The notes under the pieces were generated by a model. It was not told the DNA's origin. It ran no database searches and saw only the letters and a program-made list of their open reading frames with translations. From Massilia sp. H-1 (GTDB lineage Bacteria > Pseudomonadota > Gammaproteobacteria > Burkholderiales > Burkholderiaceae_D), in assembly GCA_024703915.1 (NCBI GenBank), contig CP087969.1, positions 2,480,001 through 2,544,000 of the forward strand: DNA of 64,000 nucleotides. The letters run 5' to 3'. Below are positions 44,043-54,542 of the stretch, piece after piece. The translations under genes and the position numbers were made by a program. Within the stretch, counting starts at the first letter, position 1. Each line of letters starts with the position of its first letter.

Positions 44043-44844
44043 TTATGTCTCCTTGGGGGATGTTGGGGCAGGGACGGAACAATCGGAACGAGCGGAACGA
44101 TCGGAACAAACGGGACAAACGGGATTGCGGGCCAGGCCGATGCTGGTCCATTCCATGGCGCGCCCGTCGAGCAGCAGCAGGCGCCCGGTGAGCGGCGCGC
44201 CGACCTGCATGAGCAGCTTGAGCGCTTCGGCCGCCTGCATGGCACCGATCACGCCCACCAGCGGCGCGAACACGCCCATGCTGCTGCAGGCGGCATCCTG
44301 GTAACCCTGGTCTTCCGGGAACAGGCAGTTGTAGCAGGGCGAATCGGCGGCGCGCGGGTCGAACACCGACAGCTGGCCGTCGAAGCGGATCACCGCGCCC
44401 GACACCAGCGGCACGCCGGCCACGACGCAGGCGCGGTTGACCGCGTGGCGGGTCGCGAAATTGTCGCTGCAGTCGAGCACCACCGACGCTTGCGCGACCA
44501 GTTCGGCCAGGCGGATGCTTACCGCGCGTTCGCGCAGGGCGACCACCTCGATGGTGGGATTAATCTGGAGCAGCGCGTCGCGGCCGGACTCGGCCTTGGG
44601 CTGGCCCACGCGCGCGTGGTATGCATGATCTGGCGCTGCAGATTGGTCAGGTCGACGTCATCGTCGTCGGCCAGCACAATGCGCCCGACCCCGGCCGAGG
44701 CCAGGTACATGGCGGCTTAGCGAACCGAGGCCGCCCCCCCCCGATCACCAGCGCGCTGGCCGCCAGCAGCTGTTGCTGGCCTTCGATCCCGATCTCGTCG
44801 AGCAGGATGTGGCGCGAATAGCGCAGCAGCTGCTCGTCGTTCAT
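44043..44844 (-). CDS. ThiF/MoeB/HesA-family adenylyltransferase
   Basis: E1-like enzyme that adenylates the C-terminus of a ubiquitin-like sulfur carrier (MoaD/ThiS). MNDEQLLRYSRHILLDEIGI is the family start; GxGGxG nucleotide loop (VIGGGGAAS, damaged at 44733); LADDDDVDLTNLQRQIMHTT; VVLDCSDNFATRHAVN; catalytic-Cys region CVVAGVPLVSGAVIRFDGQL; zinc ligands CYNC and CPVC. About 265 residues, with a tail after CPVC encoded by a 9-bp tandem repeat. It lies 13 bp after ctpA. Confidence 0.88.
44076..44120 (-). repeat. Five 9-bp tandem repeats at the 3' end of the ThiF-like gene
   Basis: On the plus strand the units read GGAACAATC, GGAACGAGC, GGAACGATC, GGAACAAAC and GGGACAAAC. They encode the CSDRSARSDCSVP-like tail. 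In another frame the same DNA reads Pro-Val-hydrophobic triplets. Confidence 0.8.
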
Positions 44845-44857
44845 GGCGGCAAAGGGA

Positions 44858-46346
44858 TCACTTCTTGGTGCCGTTCTTGAGCTCGGGCACGGTGGCCGCG
44901 GGCGTGAAAGGCGCCGCCGGGTCGCTGACGGCGGCCGCTTTCGGCGTGGCGACGGCCAGCTTGACCGGCAGCCCCTTGAAATGATTGAGGGCCTGGGCCA
45001 GCTGGAAGTCGTCGGCGCTGCCGAATTCGAGCGGCTTGCGCGAACGGGCCTGGGCCAGCGCGCGCTGTTCTTCCTCGAGGCTGTCGCGGCGCGCCTTGAG
45101 GGCCGGATCTTCGGCCACGCCGGTGCCGTCCGACAGGTGCTTGTCGAGGTCGGACTCGCGCACGCGCAGGCTGTTGAGGCCATCGCCGTCGGCGTATTCG
45201 TCGACCAGCAGGTCGGGCGTGATGCCCTTGGCCTGGATCGAGCGGCCGTGCGGCGTGTAGTAGCGGGCCGTGGTCAGCTTGACCGCGGTGGCGTTGGGCA
45301 GCTCGCGCAGGGTCTGGACCGAGCCCTTGCCGAAGGTCTGGCTGCCCATGATGATGGCGCGCTTGTAGTCTTGCAGCGCGCCTAGCCACGATTTCGGAGG
45401 CGGACGCCGAACCGCCATTGACCAGCACCACGATCGGGATGGCCTTGAAGGTAGATGGGCAGCTTGGCCAGCGGGTCGGTGCTGGCGCCGCGCTGGGAAT
45501 AGAATTCGCGCTGCCACCATAGAATTTGCGGTTCGATTCGGCCACCTGGCCCTGGGTCGAGACGATTTCCCGGTCATGCGGCAGGAAGGCGGCCGACACC
45601 CCGATCGCGCCCGGCAGCAGGCCGCCCGGGTCGTTGCGCAGGTCGAGCACCAGGCCCTTGAGCTTGGGCTCCTTGGCGTGCAGTTCGCCCAGCTTCTTGG
45701 CCAGTTCCTCGACCGTCAGTTCCTGGAACTGGCTGATGCGCAGCCAGGCATAGCCCGGCTCGACGATCTTGCCCTTGACGCTCTGGACCCGGATTTCCTC
45801 GCGCACCAGGGGCACGATCCAGGGTTTGTCTTCGCCCTTGCGGGCGATCGTGAGCACCACCTTCGACTGCGGCTCGCCGCGCATTTTCTTGATTGCTTCG
45901 TCCAGCGACAAGCCCTTGATGGGGGTGCTGTCGATGCGGGTGATCAGGTCGCTTAGCCTTGATCCCGGCCCGGAACGCGGGCGAACCCTCGAACGGGGAC
46001 ACGATCTTGACGTAGCCGTCTTCCATCGCCACTTCGATGCCCAGGCCGACGAAATGGCCTTCCATGCTGTCGGTCAGTTCGCGGTAGGCTTTCTGGTCGA
46101 GGTAGACCGAGTGCGGGTCGAGCGCGCCGACCATGCTTAAGCAATGGCGTCCGACAGCAGCTTTTTGTCGGGCACGGTTTCCACGTAATCGGACTTGATC
46201 AGGCCATAGACGTCGGTCAGCTGGCGCAGCTCGTCGAGCGGCAACGGCGCGTCGGCGCCCTTTTGCGCGAGCGCCGAAAACTGCAGCGTGGCGCCGAAAC
46301 CGAGGGCGATGCCGATGCCGACCAGGCCGATGTGTTTGACATTCAT
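44858..46346 (-). CDS. ctpA: C-terminal processing peptidase (S41, CtpA)
   Basis: Periplasmic serine protease of about 490 residues. Signal/anchor ([20 protein letters not shown]); PDZ domain ([39 protein letters not shown]); catalytic Ser in [14 protein letters not shown] and Lys in [26 protein letters not shown] is the S41 signature. Breaks at 46136 (GCTTAAGC, expected Ala-Gly before MVGALDPHS), 45953, 45505, 45445 and 45382. It is usually linked to envC, as here (9 bp). Confidence 0.93.
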
Positions 46347-46355
46347 ATGAAACCT

Positions 46356-47793
46356 TTAGAAGCTGACCCAGGACGCAGGATTGAAGGCCGCACCGCGATG
46401 CCTGAGCTCAAAGTATAGCCCCGAATCTTCGCCGCCGCCGGTGTTTCCCGCCGCCGCGATCGGGTCGCCGCCCTTGACGGCATCGCCCACGCGGCGCAGC
46501 AGGGACTGGTTGTTTCCGTAGATCGACAGGTATTCGCTGCCGTGGTCGACGATGATCAGATTGCCGAAGCCGCGCATCCAGGCGGCAAACACCACGCGCC
46601 CGGCGGCAATGGCGCGCACGTCGGCGCCTTCGGGCGCCTTGATGAAGACGCCCTTCCAGCTCGGTCCGCCGTCGCGCTTGGCGCCGAATTTGGCCGCCAG
46701 CTGGCCGCTGACAGGGGCCCGCAGCTTGCCCTTGAGGCTGGCGAATGCGCCGTCCGGCGCGGCCGGGGCGAGCGCGATGTCGGCCGCCCTGGCCTGGTTC
46801 GGATCCGGTTTCGGATCGGGCGTCTGCGCCACTTTCGGTTCGTCGGCGTCGATCGGGTCGGGCTTGAACGGCACCGGCGGCTTGAGCGGACCCTTGCCCG
46901 GCTTGCTGGCCGCTTCGCGCGCCAGCCGCTCTTTCTCGGCCTGGCGCGCCTTGGCCAGCACGGCCGCTTCGGCGGCCGCCTTGGCGCGCGCCGCGGCCAC
47001 CGCTTCGAGGCGGCGTTTTTCGGCGGCGGCCGCTTCGGCCTGTTCCTTGATCAGGCGCGAGAGCTTGTCGACCAGGCTTAGGCCATGCGCTCTTCGTCGC
47101 GCTCGAGGGTGCCGATCTGCTTGCGCTGTTCGGCCAGCTTCTTGGACAGATTGCCGAGCAAGGCGGCGCGGCGCGCCTTTTCCTTCTCGAGCACGGCCTT
47201 CTGGTCGCGCTCTTCCTGGGCGATCTCGTCGAGTTCGGCCTTGGCGTTCTGTTCCTTCTGCTGGGTGCTCTCGACCTTGGCCAGGTTGGCGCGCAGCGAG
47301 GCCAGCAGCTTGGCCTGGGCTTGCGACACGTAGGCCATCAGCTGCAGGTCGTGGTTGATGCGGTTCGGATTGTCGCCCGAGAGCAAGAGCTTGATGCGGT
47401 CTTCATTGCTTAAGCCACATATTGCTCGCGCAATAGCGTGGCCAGTTGTTTCTTCTGGGCGTAGACGACGCCGGCCAGGCGCGCCTGCTCGCCGCCCAGC
47501 TGGGCCAGTTTCTGATTGGTCTCGACCTGTTCCTCGGCCAGCTCGCGCAGCTGGCGGTTGGCGTTCGAGATCGCTTCCTCGGACTCGGCCAGGGTATCGG
47601 CCGCATCCTCGCGCGTCTTCGGTGCGCGAGACTTCATTCTTGAGCTTGGCCAGCTTGGCCGCGATGTCGGCGCGGTTCTGCTCGGCGACTGCCTTCTGCT
47701 TGCTGCGCTCGGTCTGGCGCAGGGCAGCATGCGCATGGCGCCGACGGACAGGGCCAGGACCATGCACAGCATGGCCCGGCACGACAATGACAT
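46356..47793 (-). CDS. envC: Murein hydrolase activator (EnvC/NlpD family, LytM domain)
   Basis: About 475 residues: signal peptide, long coiled coils (ELAEEQVETNQKLAQLGGEQ; KKLAEQRKQIGTLERDEERM), an Ala/Lys/Pro-rich linker, and a C-terminal LytM/M23 domain (RAPVSGQLAAKFGAKRDGGP, IVDHGSEYLSIYGNNQSLLR, GLYFELRHRGAAFNP). The degenerate LytM metal site (no HxxxD ligand set visible) fits an amidase activator rather than an active peptidase. GCTTAAGC at 47408 splits VAGNEDRIKLL, while a GCCGGC a short way off at about 47470 is read intact. Further breaks at 47082, 47625 and 47733. Confidence 0.88.
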
Positions 47794-47811
47794 CACGGTA
47801 AAAGACAAAAC

Positions 47812-48565
47812 TTACTTGGCCTTCCCTTGATTGGCGACGGCGGCCACGGCGGCGGCGATCGCGTCCTGGTCGCCCAGGTAGTAATGGCGGATCGGCTTGA
47901 GGTCGGCGTCGAGCTCGTACACCAGGGGCTGGCCGTTCGGGATGTTCAGGCCGACGATGTCCTCGTCGCTGATACCGTCGAGCATCTTGATCAGGGCGCG
48001 CAGGCTGTTGCCGTGGGCCGAAATCAGGATCTTCTTGCTTAAGCACGGATGGCCGGGGGCGATTTCCTCGTCCCACACCGGCATCACGCGCGCCACGGTG
48101 TCTTTCAGGCATTCGGTGAGCGGGATGCTGTCTTGCGGCACGCCGGCTGTAGCGGGGGTCATGGAACGAGGTGCGCTCATCGTCGGCCGCCAGCGGCGGC
48201 GGCGGCGTGTCGTAGGCTGCGGCGCCATACCAGCACCTGGGCGTCGCCGTACTTGGCGGCGGTTTCGCCCTTGTCCAGGCCTTGCAGGGCGCCATAGTGA
48301 CGCTCGTTCAGGCGCCAGTCGTTCTTGACCGGCAGCCACATCATGTCCATGTCGTCCAAGGCCAGCCACAGCGTGCGGATGGCGCGCTTGAGGACCGAGG
48401 TGTAGGCCAGATCGAAGGTGAAACCGGCATCTTTCAACACCTGGCTTAAGCACTTTTCGCCTCGCGCACGCCTTTTTCGGTCAGATCGACATCGGTCCAG
48501 CCGGTGAAGCGGTTTTCGAGGTTCCAGGTCGATTCGCCATGGCGCATGAAGACGATTTTGTACAT
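47812..48565 (-). CDS. gpmA: 2,3-bisphosphoglycerate-dependent phosphoglycerate mutase
   Basis: Glycolytic enzyme, about 248 residues. The catalytic phospho-His lies in [56 protein letters not shown]; the second His in [28 protein letters not shown] at 48444 and 48037 breaks the two places where Ala-Gly is expected (before QVLKDAGF; before KKILISAHG). Further breaks near 48220 and 48150. It ends the envC-side operon and is divergent from the rhodanese gene. Confidence 0.95.
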
Positions 48566-48673
48566 TTGCTTTATTCCAAAAAGGGGTGGGATAGGTGGTA
48601 ATGCATTCGGATTCGCCTTCTATTTTATAATGCGCGGATTGCCTTGTCTTAAACCATTGACCATTGGAACCCC

Positions 48674-49075
48674 GTGAAATTCATTCTTGACCATATTTTG
48701 CTCGTCAGCATCGTGATCCTGTCGGGCGGCGCCCTCCTGATTCCGGCCCTGATGCCGCGCGGTAAACGCGCTTCCACGCTGGACGTGACCATGCTGCTCA
48801 ACCGCGGCAAGAACGTGCTGGTCGACGTGCGCACGGCAGAAGAATTTGCCGCAGGCCATATGCTGCGACGCGAAAACATGCCGCTGGCAGACCTGGCATC
48901 CCGTATCGGCGAACTGGACAAGTCCAAGGACAAGACCATCATCGTCGTGTGCCAGAGCGGTAACCGCAGCGACAAGGCCATCGGCCTGTTCGCCAAGGCC
49001 GGTTTCACCGATGTCGTCGGCCTGGACGGCGGCATGGCCGCCTGGCAGGCAGCGAACCTGCCGACCGTCAAGTAA
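48674..49075 (+). CDS. Membrane-anchored rhodanese-like protein
   Basis: 133 residues, GTG start. N-terminal membrane helix ([20 protein letters not shown]) then a rhodanese domain with [17 protein letters not shown] and the active-site Cys in [12 protein letters not shown], ending [14 protein letters not shown]. Probably sulfurtransferase or persulfide related. It is the first gene of the rhodanese-grxC-secB-gpsA group that is conserved in Betaproteobacteria. Confidence 0.9.
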   Translation: MKFILDHILLVSIVILSGGALLIPALMPRGKRASTLDVTMLLNRGKNVLVDVRTAEEFAAGHMLRRENMPLADLASRIGELDKSKDKTIIVVCQSGNRSDKAIGLFAKAGFTDVVGLDGGMAAWQAANLPTVK

Positions 49076-49084
49076 GGAGTCGCC

Positions 49085-49348
49085 ATGACAGCCCCAGTCA
49101 AGATGTATACCTCGGCCGTGTGCCCCTACTGCGTGCGCGCCGAACGCCTGCTCGATGCCAAGGGCGTGACCAATATCGAAAAGATCCGGGTCGACCTCGA
49201 TCCTGAGCAAAAAGTCGAAATGATGCAAAAGACGGGACGCCGCACCGTGCCGCAAATCTATGTCGGCGATACCCATGTGGGCGGTTTCGACGATTTGTAT
49301 GCGCTCGATCAAGGGGGAAAGCTTGATCTCTTGTTAAATGGGGCTTGA
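49085..49348 (+). CDS. grxC: Glutaredoxin 3
   Basis: 87-residue dithiol glutaredoxin: VKMYTSAVCPYCVRAERLL with the CPYC active site, TVPQIYVGDTHVGGFDDLYA (cis-Pro and GSH-binding GGFDD). The ATG is 9 bp after the rhodanese stop, with AAGGAG as RBS. Confidence 0.95.
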   Translation: MTAPVKMYTSAVCPYCVRAERLLDAKGVTNIEKIRVDLDPEQKVEMMQKTGRRTVPQIYVGDTHVGGFDDLYALDQGGKLDLLLNGA

Positions 49349-49438
49349 CCCACAGATGTGTTACTGGTTTGTGCAAAACTATTTCTAATTGGTTGGTTTT
49401 GATACAATTACCGTCGCGTTTGATCCAAGCACACTTTG

Positions 49439-49463
49439 GAACGGCCCATCGCCGTTCTTTTTA
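49439..49463 (+). terminator. Terminator-like hairpin between grxC and secB
   Basis: GAACGGC-CCATC-GCCGTTC followed by TTTTT, about 20 bp upstream of the secB ATG. A TACAAT box lies upstream at 49403-49408, so the hairpin may either end the grxC transcript or lie inside a short secB leader. Confidence 0.7.
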
Positions 49464-49483
49464 TTTCCCAACGAAAGCGTTCC

Positions 49484-49950
49484 ATGTCTGACGAAAACCT
49501 GCAACCAGTATTCCAAATCCAACGCGTCTACCTGAAAGACATGTCGCTGGAACAGCCGAACTCCCCTGGCATCTTCCTCGAGCAGGAAGCGCCTGCGATC
49601 GAAGTATCGCTGGACGTGGGCGCCGAAGCCATCGCCGACGGCATCTACGAATCGACCGTGACCATCACCGTCACCGCCAAGATCAAAGACAAGGTCGCTT
49701 TCCTGGTTGAAGGCAAGCAAGCTGGCATCTTCGAGGCACGCAACATTCCTGCCGACCAGATGGATCCACTGCTGGGCATCGGTTGCCCGAACATCGTTTA
49801 CCCTTACCTGCGTGGCAACATCGCCGACGTGATCACCCGTGCTTAGGCTTCCCGCCAGTGCACCTGGCCGAGATCAACTTCGAAGTGTTCTACCAGCAGC
49901 GTCGCCAGGCTCTGGCTGAAGCCGCAGCCGCAGCACCAGCAGCAAACTAA
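49484..49950 (+). CDS. secB: Protein-export chaperone SecB
   Basis: Holds preproteins unfolded for SecA. About 154 residues: [75 protein letters not shown], then [28 protein letters not shown] at 49841 sits exactly at the conserved Ala-Gly of RAGFPP. RBS is GAAAG. Confidence 0.96.
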
Positions 49951-50014
49951 GCATTTGTAGCAAGGCGGGTGGGCAGCTCTGCCCGCCCTGCCAACCCTCG
50001 GCGAAGGCCACTCC

Positions 50015-50458
50015 ATGACATTCCCTCGCATCATCGCCAGCGTCTTGCTGCTGCTCGCTTCGGCAGGCGCACAGGCATTCGATTTCAAGTCGGTCGGCGC
50101 AGCGCCAGCCATTCTGTACGACGCGCCCTCGGTGCGCGGCATCAAACTGTTCGTCGCCCCGCGCGGCATGCCGGTCGAAGTGGTGCTCACCTATGGCGAA
50201 TGGGTCAAGGTGCGCGACGCCAGCGGCGACATGGCCTGGACCGAAGCGCGCACGCTCAGTCCGAAGCGCAATGTGGTGGTCCGCAACATGGGCGCCAAGG
50301 TGCGCCCGACCGCCGATGAGAACGGCATCCCGCTGATGACCGCCGACAAGGGGGTGCTGCTGGAACTGGCCGACCCGCAGGCATCGACCTGGGTCAAGGT
50401 CCGCCACAAGGATGGCATAATCGGTTACATCAAGGCAGTCGACATCTGGGGCATCTGA
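50015..50458 (+). CDS. Secreted SH3-domain protein
   Basis: 147 residues, uninterrupted. Signal peptide (IIASVLLLLASAGAQA); two bacterial SH3-like units (VEVVLTYGEWVKVRDASGDM; GAKVRPTADENGIPLMTADK, WVKVRHKDGIIGYIKAVDIW). Probably a periplasmic cell-wall binding protein. It lies between secB and gpsA. Confidence 0.85.
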   Translation: MTFPRIIASVLLLLASAGAQAFDFKSVGAAPAILYDAPSVRGIKLFVAPRGMPVEVVLTYGEWVKVRDASGDMAWTEARTLSPKRNVVVRNMGAKVRPTADENGIPLMTADKGVLLELADPQASTWVKVRHKDGIIGYIKAVDIWGI

Positions 50459-50481
50459 CCCCGGCGCCACCCTGGGGCTCC

Positions 50482-51507
50482 ATGCAAACTACTCACACTC
50501 AATCGCGCAAGATCACCGTGCTGGGCGCCGGCGCCTGGGGCACGGCGGTCGCGCTGGCGCTGTCCGCGCGCAACGAGGTCCTGATCTGGGGCCGCGACGG
50601 CGCCGCCATGGCCGCCATGGACGCGGCGCGAAAAAACACCCACTACCTGCCCGGCTTCGCGCTGCCGCCCGCGCTGCGCGTGACGGCCGATTTCGACGCC
50701 GCCCTGGCCCATGTCGGCGGCGCCGACGCGCTGCTGATCGCGGCCTGCCCGGTGGCCAGGCCTGCGCCCGCTGCTGGAACAGCTCAAGGCTTACCCGCTG
50801 CCCAACATCGTGTGGCTGTGCAAGGGCTTTGAAAACGGCACCGGCCTGCTGCCGCACCAGGTGGTGCAGGAAGTGCTGGGCGACACGGTGGTAGGCGCCG
50901 CCTTGTCGGGCCCCTCGTTCGCGCAGGAAGTGGCGCGCGGCTTGCCGTGCGCGCTGACCGTCGCCTCGAGCTCGGACGCTGCTGCGCGAACGCGTGGTGG
51001 CCTGCGTTCACGGCGGCAATCTGCGCGTCTATTCCTGCGACGACCTGGTCGGCGTGGAAGTGGGCGGCGCGGTCAAGAATGTGCTGGCCATCGCCACCGG
51101 CGTGGCCGACGGGCTGGGCCTGGGATTGAATGCGCGGGCCGCGCTGATCACGCGCGGTCTGGCGGAAATCACCCGCCTCGGCACGGCGCTGGGCGCGTCG
51201 AGCGCGACCTTCATGGGCCTGACCGGCATGGGCGACCTGATCCTGACCTGCACCGGCGACTTGTCGCGCAACCGCAAGGTCGGGCTGGGCCTGGCGCTGG
51301 GCAAGCCGCTGGACACCATCGTGGCCGAACTCGGTCATGTGGCCGAAGGCGTTCCCTGCGCGAAAGCCGTGCGCGAACTGGCGCGCAAACTGGGCGTGGA
51401 CATGCCGATCACCAATGCGGTGGCCAAGCGTGCTGTTCGATGGCGGCACCCCGCAAGTCATGCTGGCGCAATTGCTGGCGCGCGATCCGCGCGACGAACT
51501 GGCTTAA
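50482..51507 (+). CDS. gpsA: Glycerol-3-phosphate dehydrogenase [NAD(P)+]
   Basis: Makes sn-glycerol-3-phosphate for phospholipids. About 340 residues: [19 protein letters not shown] (nucleotide loop), [40 protein letters not shown], the catalytic Lys in [40 protein letters not shown]. Break at 50755 (GCCAGGC for GCCGGC, giving VAGLRPLL), others at 50980 and 51430. The stop is read from a GCTTAAGC at 51502, so the exact C-terminus is uncertain. Confidence 0.94.
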
Positions 51508-51517
51508 GCGGACCGGC

Positions 51518-51853
51518 TCAGCCTTTCGGGTTGAGCAAGATCGTCAGCAGGGCGACCGCGTCTTCATTGGCGCGCACCGCATGCGGCACCCCGCCCAGCA
51601 GATACAGCATTTCCCCCGGCCGCAGCAAGGTCGCACCGCCGTGCGCCTCGCACACGATTTCCCCTTGCAGGCACAGCAGCGTGATTTCGCCGTCGACGCT
51701 GTGCACCGGCATCTCGCGCTCCTTGGGCAGCACCAGCCGGATCAGCTCCAGATGCGCCGTCTTGGCCAGGGCCACGGACGTGAAATGGGCGATATCGTCT
51801 TCGCTGCGTTGCAGGCGTATCAGTTCGCCAGAGGCGGCATGTTGCAGAGCCAT
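51518..51853 (-). CDS. Small cupin-domain protein
   Basis: 111 residues, uninterrupted. A single cupin barrel: [20 protein letters not shown] (motif 1, with a His and Glu but not the full HxH) and [20 protein letters not shown] (motif 2 with GxxHAV). Probably metal-binding; substrate unknown. It converges with gpsA, 10 bp apart. Confidence 0.8.
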   Translation of the reverse strand: MALQHAASGELIRLQRSEDDIAHFTSVALAKTAHLELIRLVLPKEREMPVHSVDGEITLLCLQGEIVCEAHGGATLLRPGEMLYLLGGVPHAVRANEDAVALLTILLNPKG

Positions 51854-51932
51854 GGTGTCTCCTGTCTGTTTCAGAACCAATTCTTGATGAAATTGCCGAA
51901 CGCTGTCGCCGCGCTGGCAATGCCTTGCCTCC

Positions 51933-52623
51933 CTAGTCTGCAGGCGGCGCCACCTCGACCGCCCGCAGCCAGTTCACCAGCGGCAAGGCGTCCTTGTAGG
52001 CGCGCGCCAGTTGCGGCACCAGTTCCTCGGGCGAATTGAGTTTGAGCTTGACCTCGGTCCACACGAAAAACCCCTTCAGCTTCCAGGTACTCGACGTGCG
52101 GATGGTCGGGGTCGCACCCCTTGGGCGGGCGCTGCAGCTTGTGCTCGGTTTCCATGTCGCCAAAGGTGGTGCGCAGCGCCTTGTTCTTGATGAGTTTAGC
52201 AAATCCGGGCGCATCCTCCACGATTTGCGCGCGGATCGCCTTGAGGCGGTCGGGCGGCAGCAAATACTCATGCGCGCCGATGCCGAGCGTGCCGTCGCCT
52301 TCAATGTGGAAATAATAGGTCGGGCCGCCATGGCTCTCGGACGGCGCAGGTCGCGCGGCGTGATGCCTAGCCGAAAACCGGGTCTTGTAAGGCCGCTTGT
52401 CGTGCGAAAAGCGGATGTCGCGGTTGATGCGGAACATCGCCTTTTCGGATTGCAGGCGACCACTTGCGGGTCGAAGCGGGCGATCGCGGCGATCAGCTCA
52501 GGTGACCACGGTCTCGAATTCTTCGCGCAGGATGTCATGGCGCGGCTTGTTGTGGATGAACCAGGGACGGTTGTTGTTCTCGCTTAACTCGGTGAGAAAT
52601 TGCGTGAGGTCGCGCAAATGCAT
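51933..52623 (-). CDS. TIGR02453/DUF2461 family protein
   Basis: About 228 residues. [20 protein letters not shown] and [15 protein letters not shown] start, [40 protein letters not shown] and [20 protein letters not shown] are diagnostic. No biochemical function is established for the family. Breaks at 52500, 52455, 52367 and 52078. Confidence 0.88.
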
Positions 52624-52655
52624 GCTGATCGGATCCAATAAAAGAAGAAAAAGGC

Positions 52656-53817
52656 TTACTCGGACAGACGCGGGCGGCGCGCGACATCGACGTCGATCGC
52701 CGCTTCGCGGTTCTTGCGCATGACCGTCATGGTCGCCTTCTGCCCGGGCGGCAGCTGGGCAATCAGGTTGAGCATGTCGCTGGTGTTGGCCACTTGCTTG
52801 CTTAGCCACCGTGAGCAGTATGTCGCCGGGCTTGATGCTTAAGCCTTGTCAGGCTTAGGCCCGTCGCGCACGACGCCTAAGCAATGATGGCGCCGGAATC
52901 CTTGGCCAGGCCGAAACTTTCGGCCAGTTCGGGCGTGATGTCCTGGGTTTCGATTCCGATCCAGCCGCGCACCACCTGGCCATGCTTGATGATGCCGTCC
53001 AACACGGTCTTGGCGGTGCTGACGGGTATCGCGAAGCCGATGCCGACCGAGCCGCCGCTCTGCGAATAGATGGCCGAATTGATGCCGAGCAGATTGCCGC
53101 CGCTGTCGATCAGGGCGCCGCCCGAATTGCCGAAATTGATGGCGGCATCGGTCTGGATGAAATTCTCGAAGTGATTGATGTGCAAATTGTTGCGCCCGAG
53201 CGCAGAGATGATGCCCATCGTGACGGTCTGCCCCACCCCGAAGGGGTTGCCGATAGCCAGCACCACGTCGCCCACGCGCGCATCTTCGGCGTGGCCGAGC
53301 ACGATGACGGGCAAGTTCTTGGCATCGATCCGGATCACGGCCAGATCGGTCTCGGGATCGGTGCCGACCACCTTGGCGGGCGCCTTGCGGCCGTCGGCCA
53401 GCACGACCTCGATCTCGTCGGCCGCTTCGATCACGTGGTTATTGGTCAGGATATAGCCGTCGGGACTGACGATCACGCCCGAGCCGAGGCTGGACTGCTG
53501 TTCCGGACGCGGCGTGCGGTCGCCGAAAAAGCGGCGGAAGAAGGGGTCCTTGAGCAGCGGATGCTCGCGCCCGAGCGACTTGCTGGTGAGGATGTTGACC
53601 ACGGTCAAGGCATGGCGCGCCCGGCCGCTTCGCGGTAACTGCTTAGGCCAGCTGCGGCACGCGCGGCGCTTCGAGCACGGCGGCCGTTTCACCGACCACG
53701 CCGACCTGGTGCTGCCCGGTAGAAGCGCAGCCAGTCCGGGCGCAGTGCCGCCACCACGAAATACAGCGCCAGGGCGATGGTGACGGTTTGCGCGAACAGC
53801 AGCCAGAGACGTCGCAT
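52656..53817 (-). CDS. HtrA/DegS-like periplasmic serine protease
   Basis: About 385 residues: N-terminal membrane anchor (LWLLFAQTVTIALALYFVVA), trypsin-like domain with His in YILTNNHVIEAADE, Asp in DPETDLAVIRID and Ser in NFGNSGGALIDSGG, then one PDZ domain. A single PDZ plus anchor resembles DegS/AlgW. In the PDZ domain the expected AGVVRDGPADKAGIKPGD, LLTVAGKQV run is broken four times in 83 bp (52800, 52837, 52853, 52875) by the TTAAG-type strings. A further break lies near 53640. Confidence 0.92.
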
Positions 53818-53836
53818 CGCGGGGGCGCCCCTTTCC

Positions 53837-54257
53837 TTATTTGCGCAGCGAATCGCGGATTTCAGCGCAGCAGCACGATATCCTCGGGGGTGGCGGCAGG
53901 CGCTGCGGCCGGGGCCGGTTCGCTGCGTTTGAGCTTGTTCATCAGGCGGATCATCTGGAAGATCACGAAGGCCAGGATGATGAAGTTGAGCAGTACCGTG
54001 AAGAAGCTGCCGTAGGCCAGCACCGCGCCCTGCTTCTTGGCTTCGACCAGGGCCAGCCCCATGGCCTGGCCATTGAGGGGGATATAGTAACTGGCGAAAT
54101 CGAGGCCGCCGAACAGCAGGCCGATCGGGGGCATGATCACGTCCGCCACGAGTGAATCGACAATCTTGCCAAAAGCGCCACCGATGATGACACCGACTGC
54201 CAGGTCCATCACATTGCCCTTCATTGCAAACTCGCGGAACTCGCTCATCATGCCCAT
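53837..54257 (-). CDS. mscL: Large-conductance mechanosensitive channel MscL
   Basis: About 140 residues: [20 protein letters not shown] and [20 protein letters not shown] (TM1), [20 protein letters not shown] (TM2), then an Ala/Pro linker. As read it ends at LLR-stop (53862), but removing one T gives [15 protein letters not shown] at 53837-53839, the conserved C-terminal helix, which I take as real. It is an osmotic emergency valve. Confidence 0.93.
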
Positions 54258-54542
54258 GTTTACCCCCTCTTGTTGTTGTGAAAGAATGACACGCCGATCA
54301 TACATTGAAGCGCTTAGAAACCAAACCGCTGCTTACAGTTCCGCGCGCGGTTTTTTGGGCAATCCGGCCAAAAACCGTGTTTACTGTCGGCAAAGCGGCC
54401 CGAAACTGCCCAAAATGGGGACGGTAAGGGCGCATGGCAACATTTTTTCTTCATTTCGAAAGCCGCTTCCCTTATAATTTAAGGTTGCTAGAAGCTCTAA
54501 GTGGCTTTTTAAGATTTCGCATTTTGACTGATTGGGGTTGGT
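54258..54542. other. Intergenic region between mscL and petA
   Basis: 285 bp, AT-richer than its surroundings, with divergent promoters. I see the self-complementary CCGCGCGCGG followed by TTTTTT (about 54338-54354) and a TATAAT at 54473-54478. No gene is evident. Confidence 0.6.
54473..54478 (+). promoter_or_regulatory. petA: Probable -10 box of the petABC operon
   Basis: Perfect TATAAT, 65 bp upstream of the petA ATG. A weak -35 (TTCATT, 54450-54455) lies at 17-bp spacing. Confidence 0.55.

Noticed and set aside
51502..51509. GCTTAAGC at the end of gpsA as a definite frame error
   Set aside because: Here the in-frame TAA gives a plausible C-terminus, so I cannot tell whether the string is real or replaces GCCGGC.
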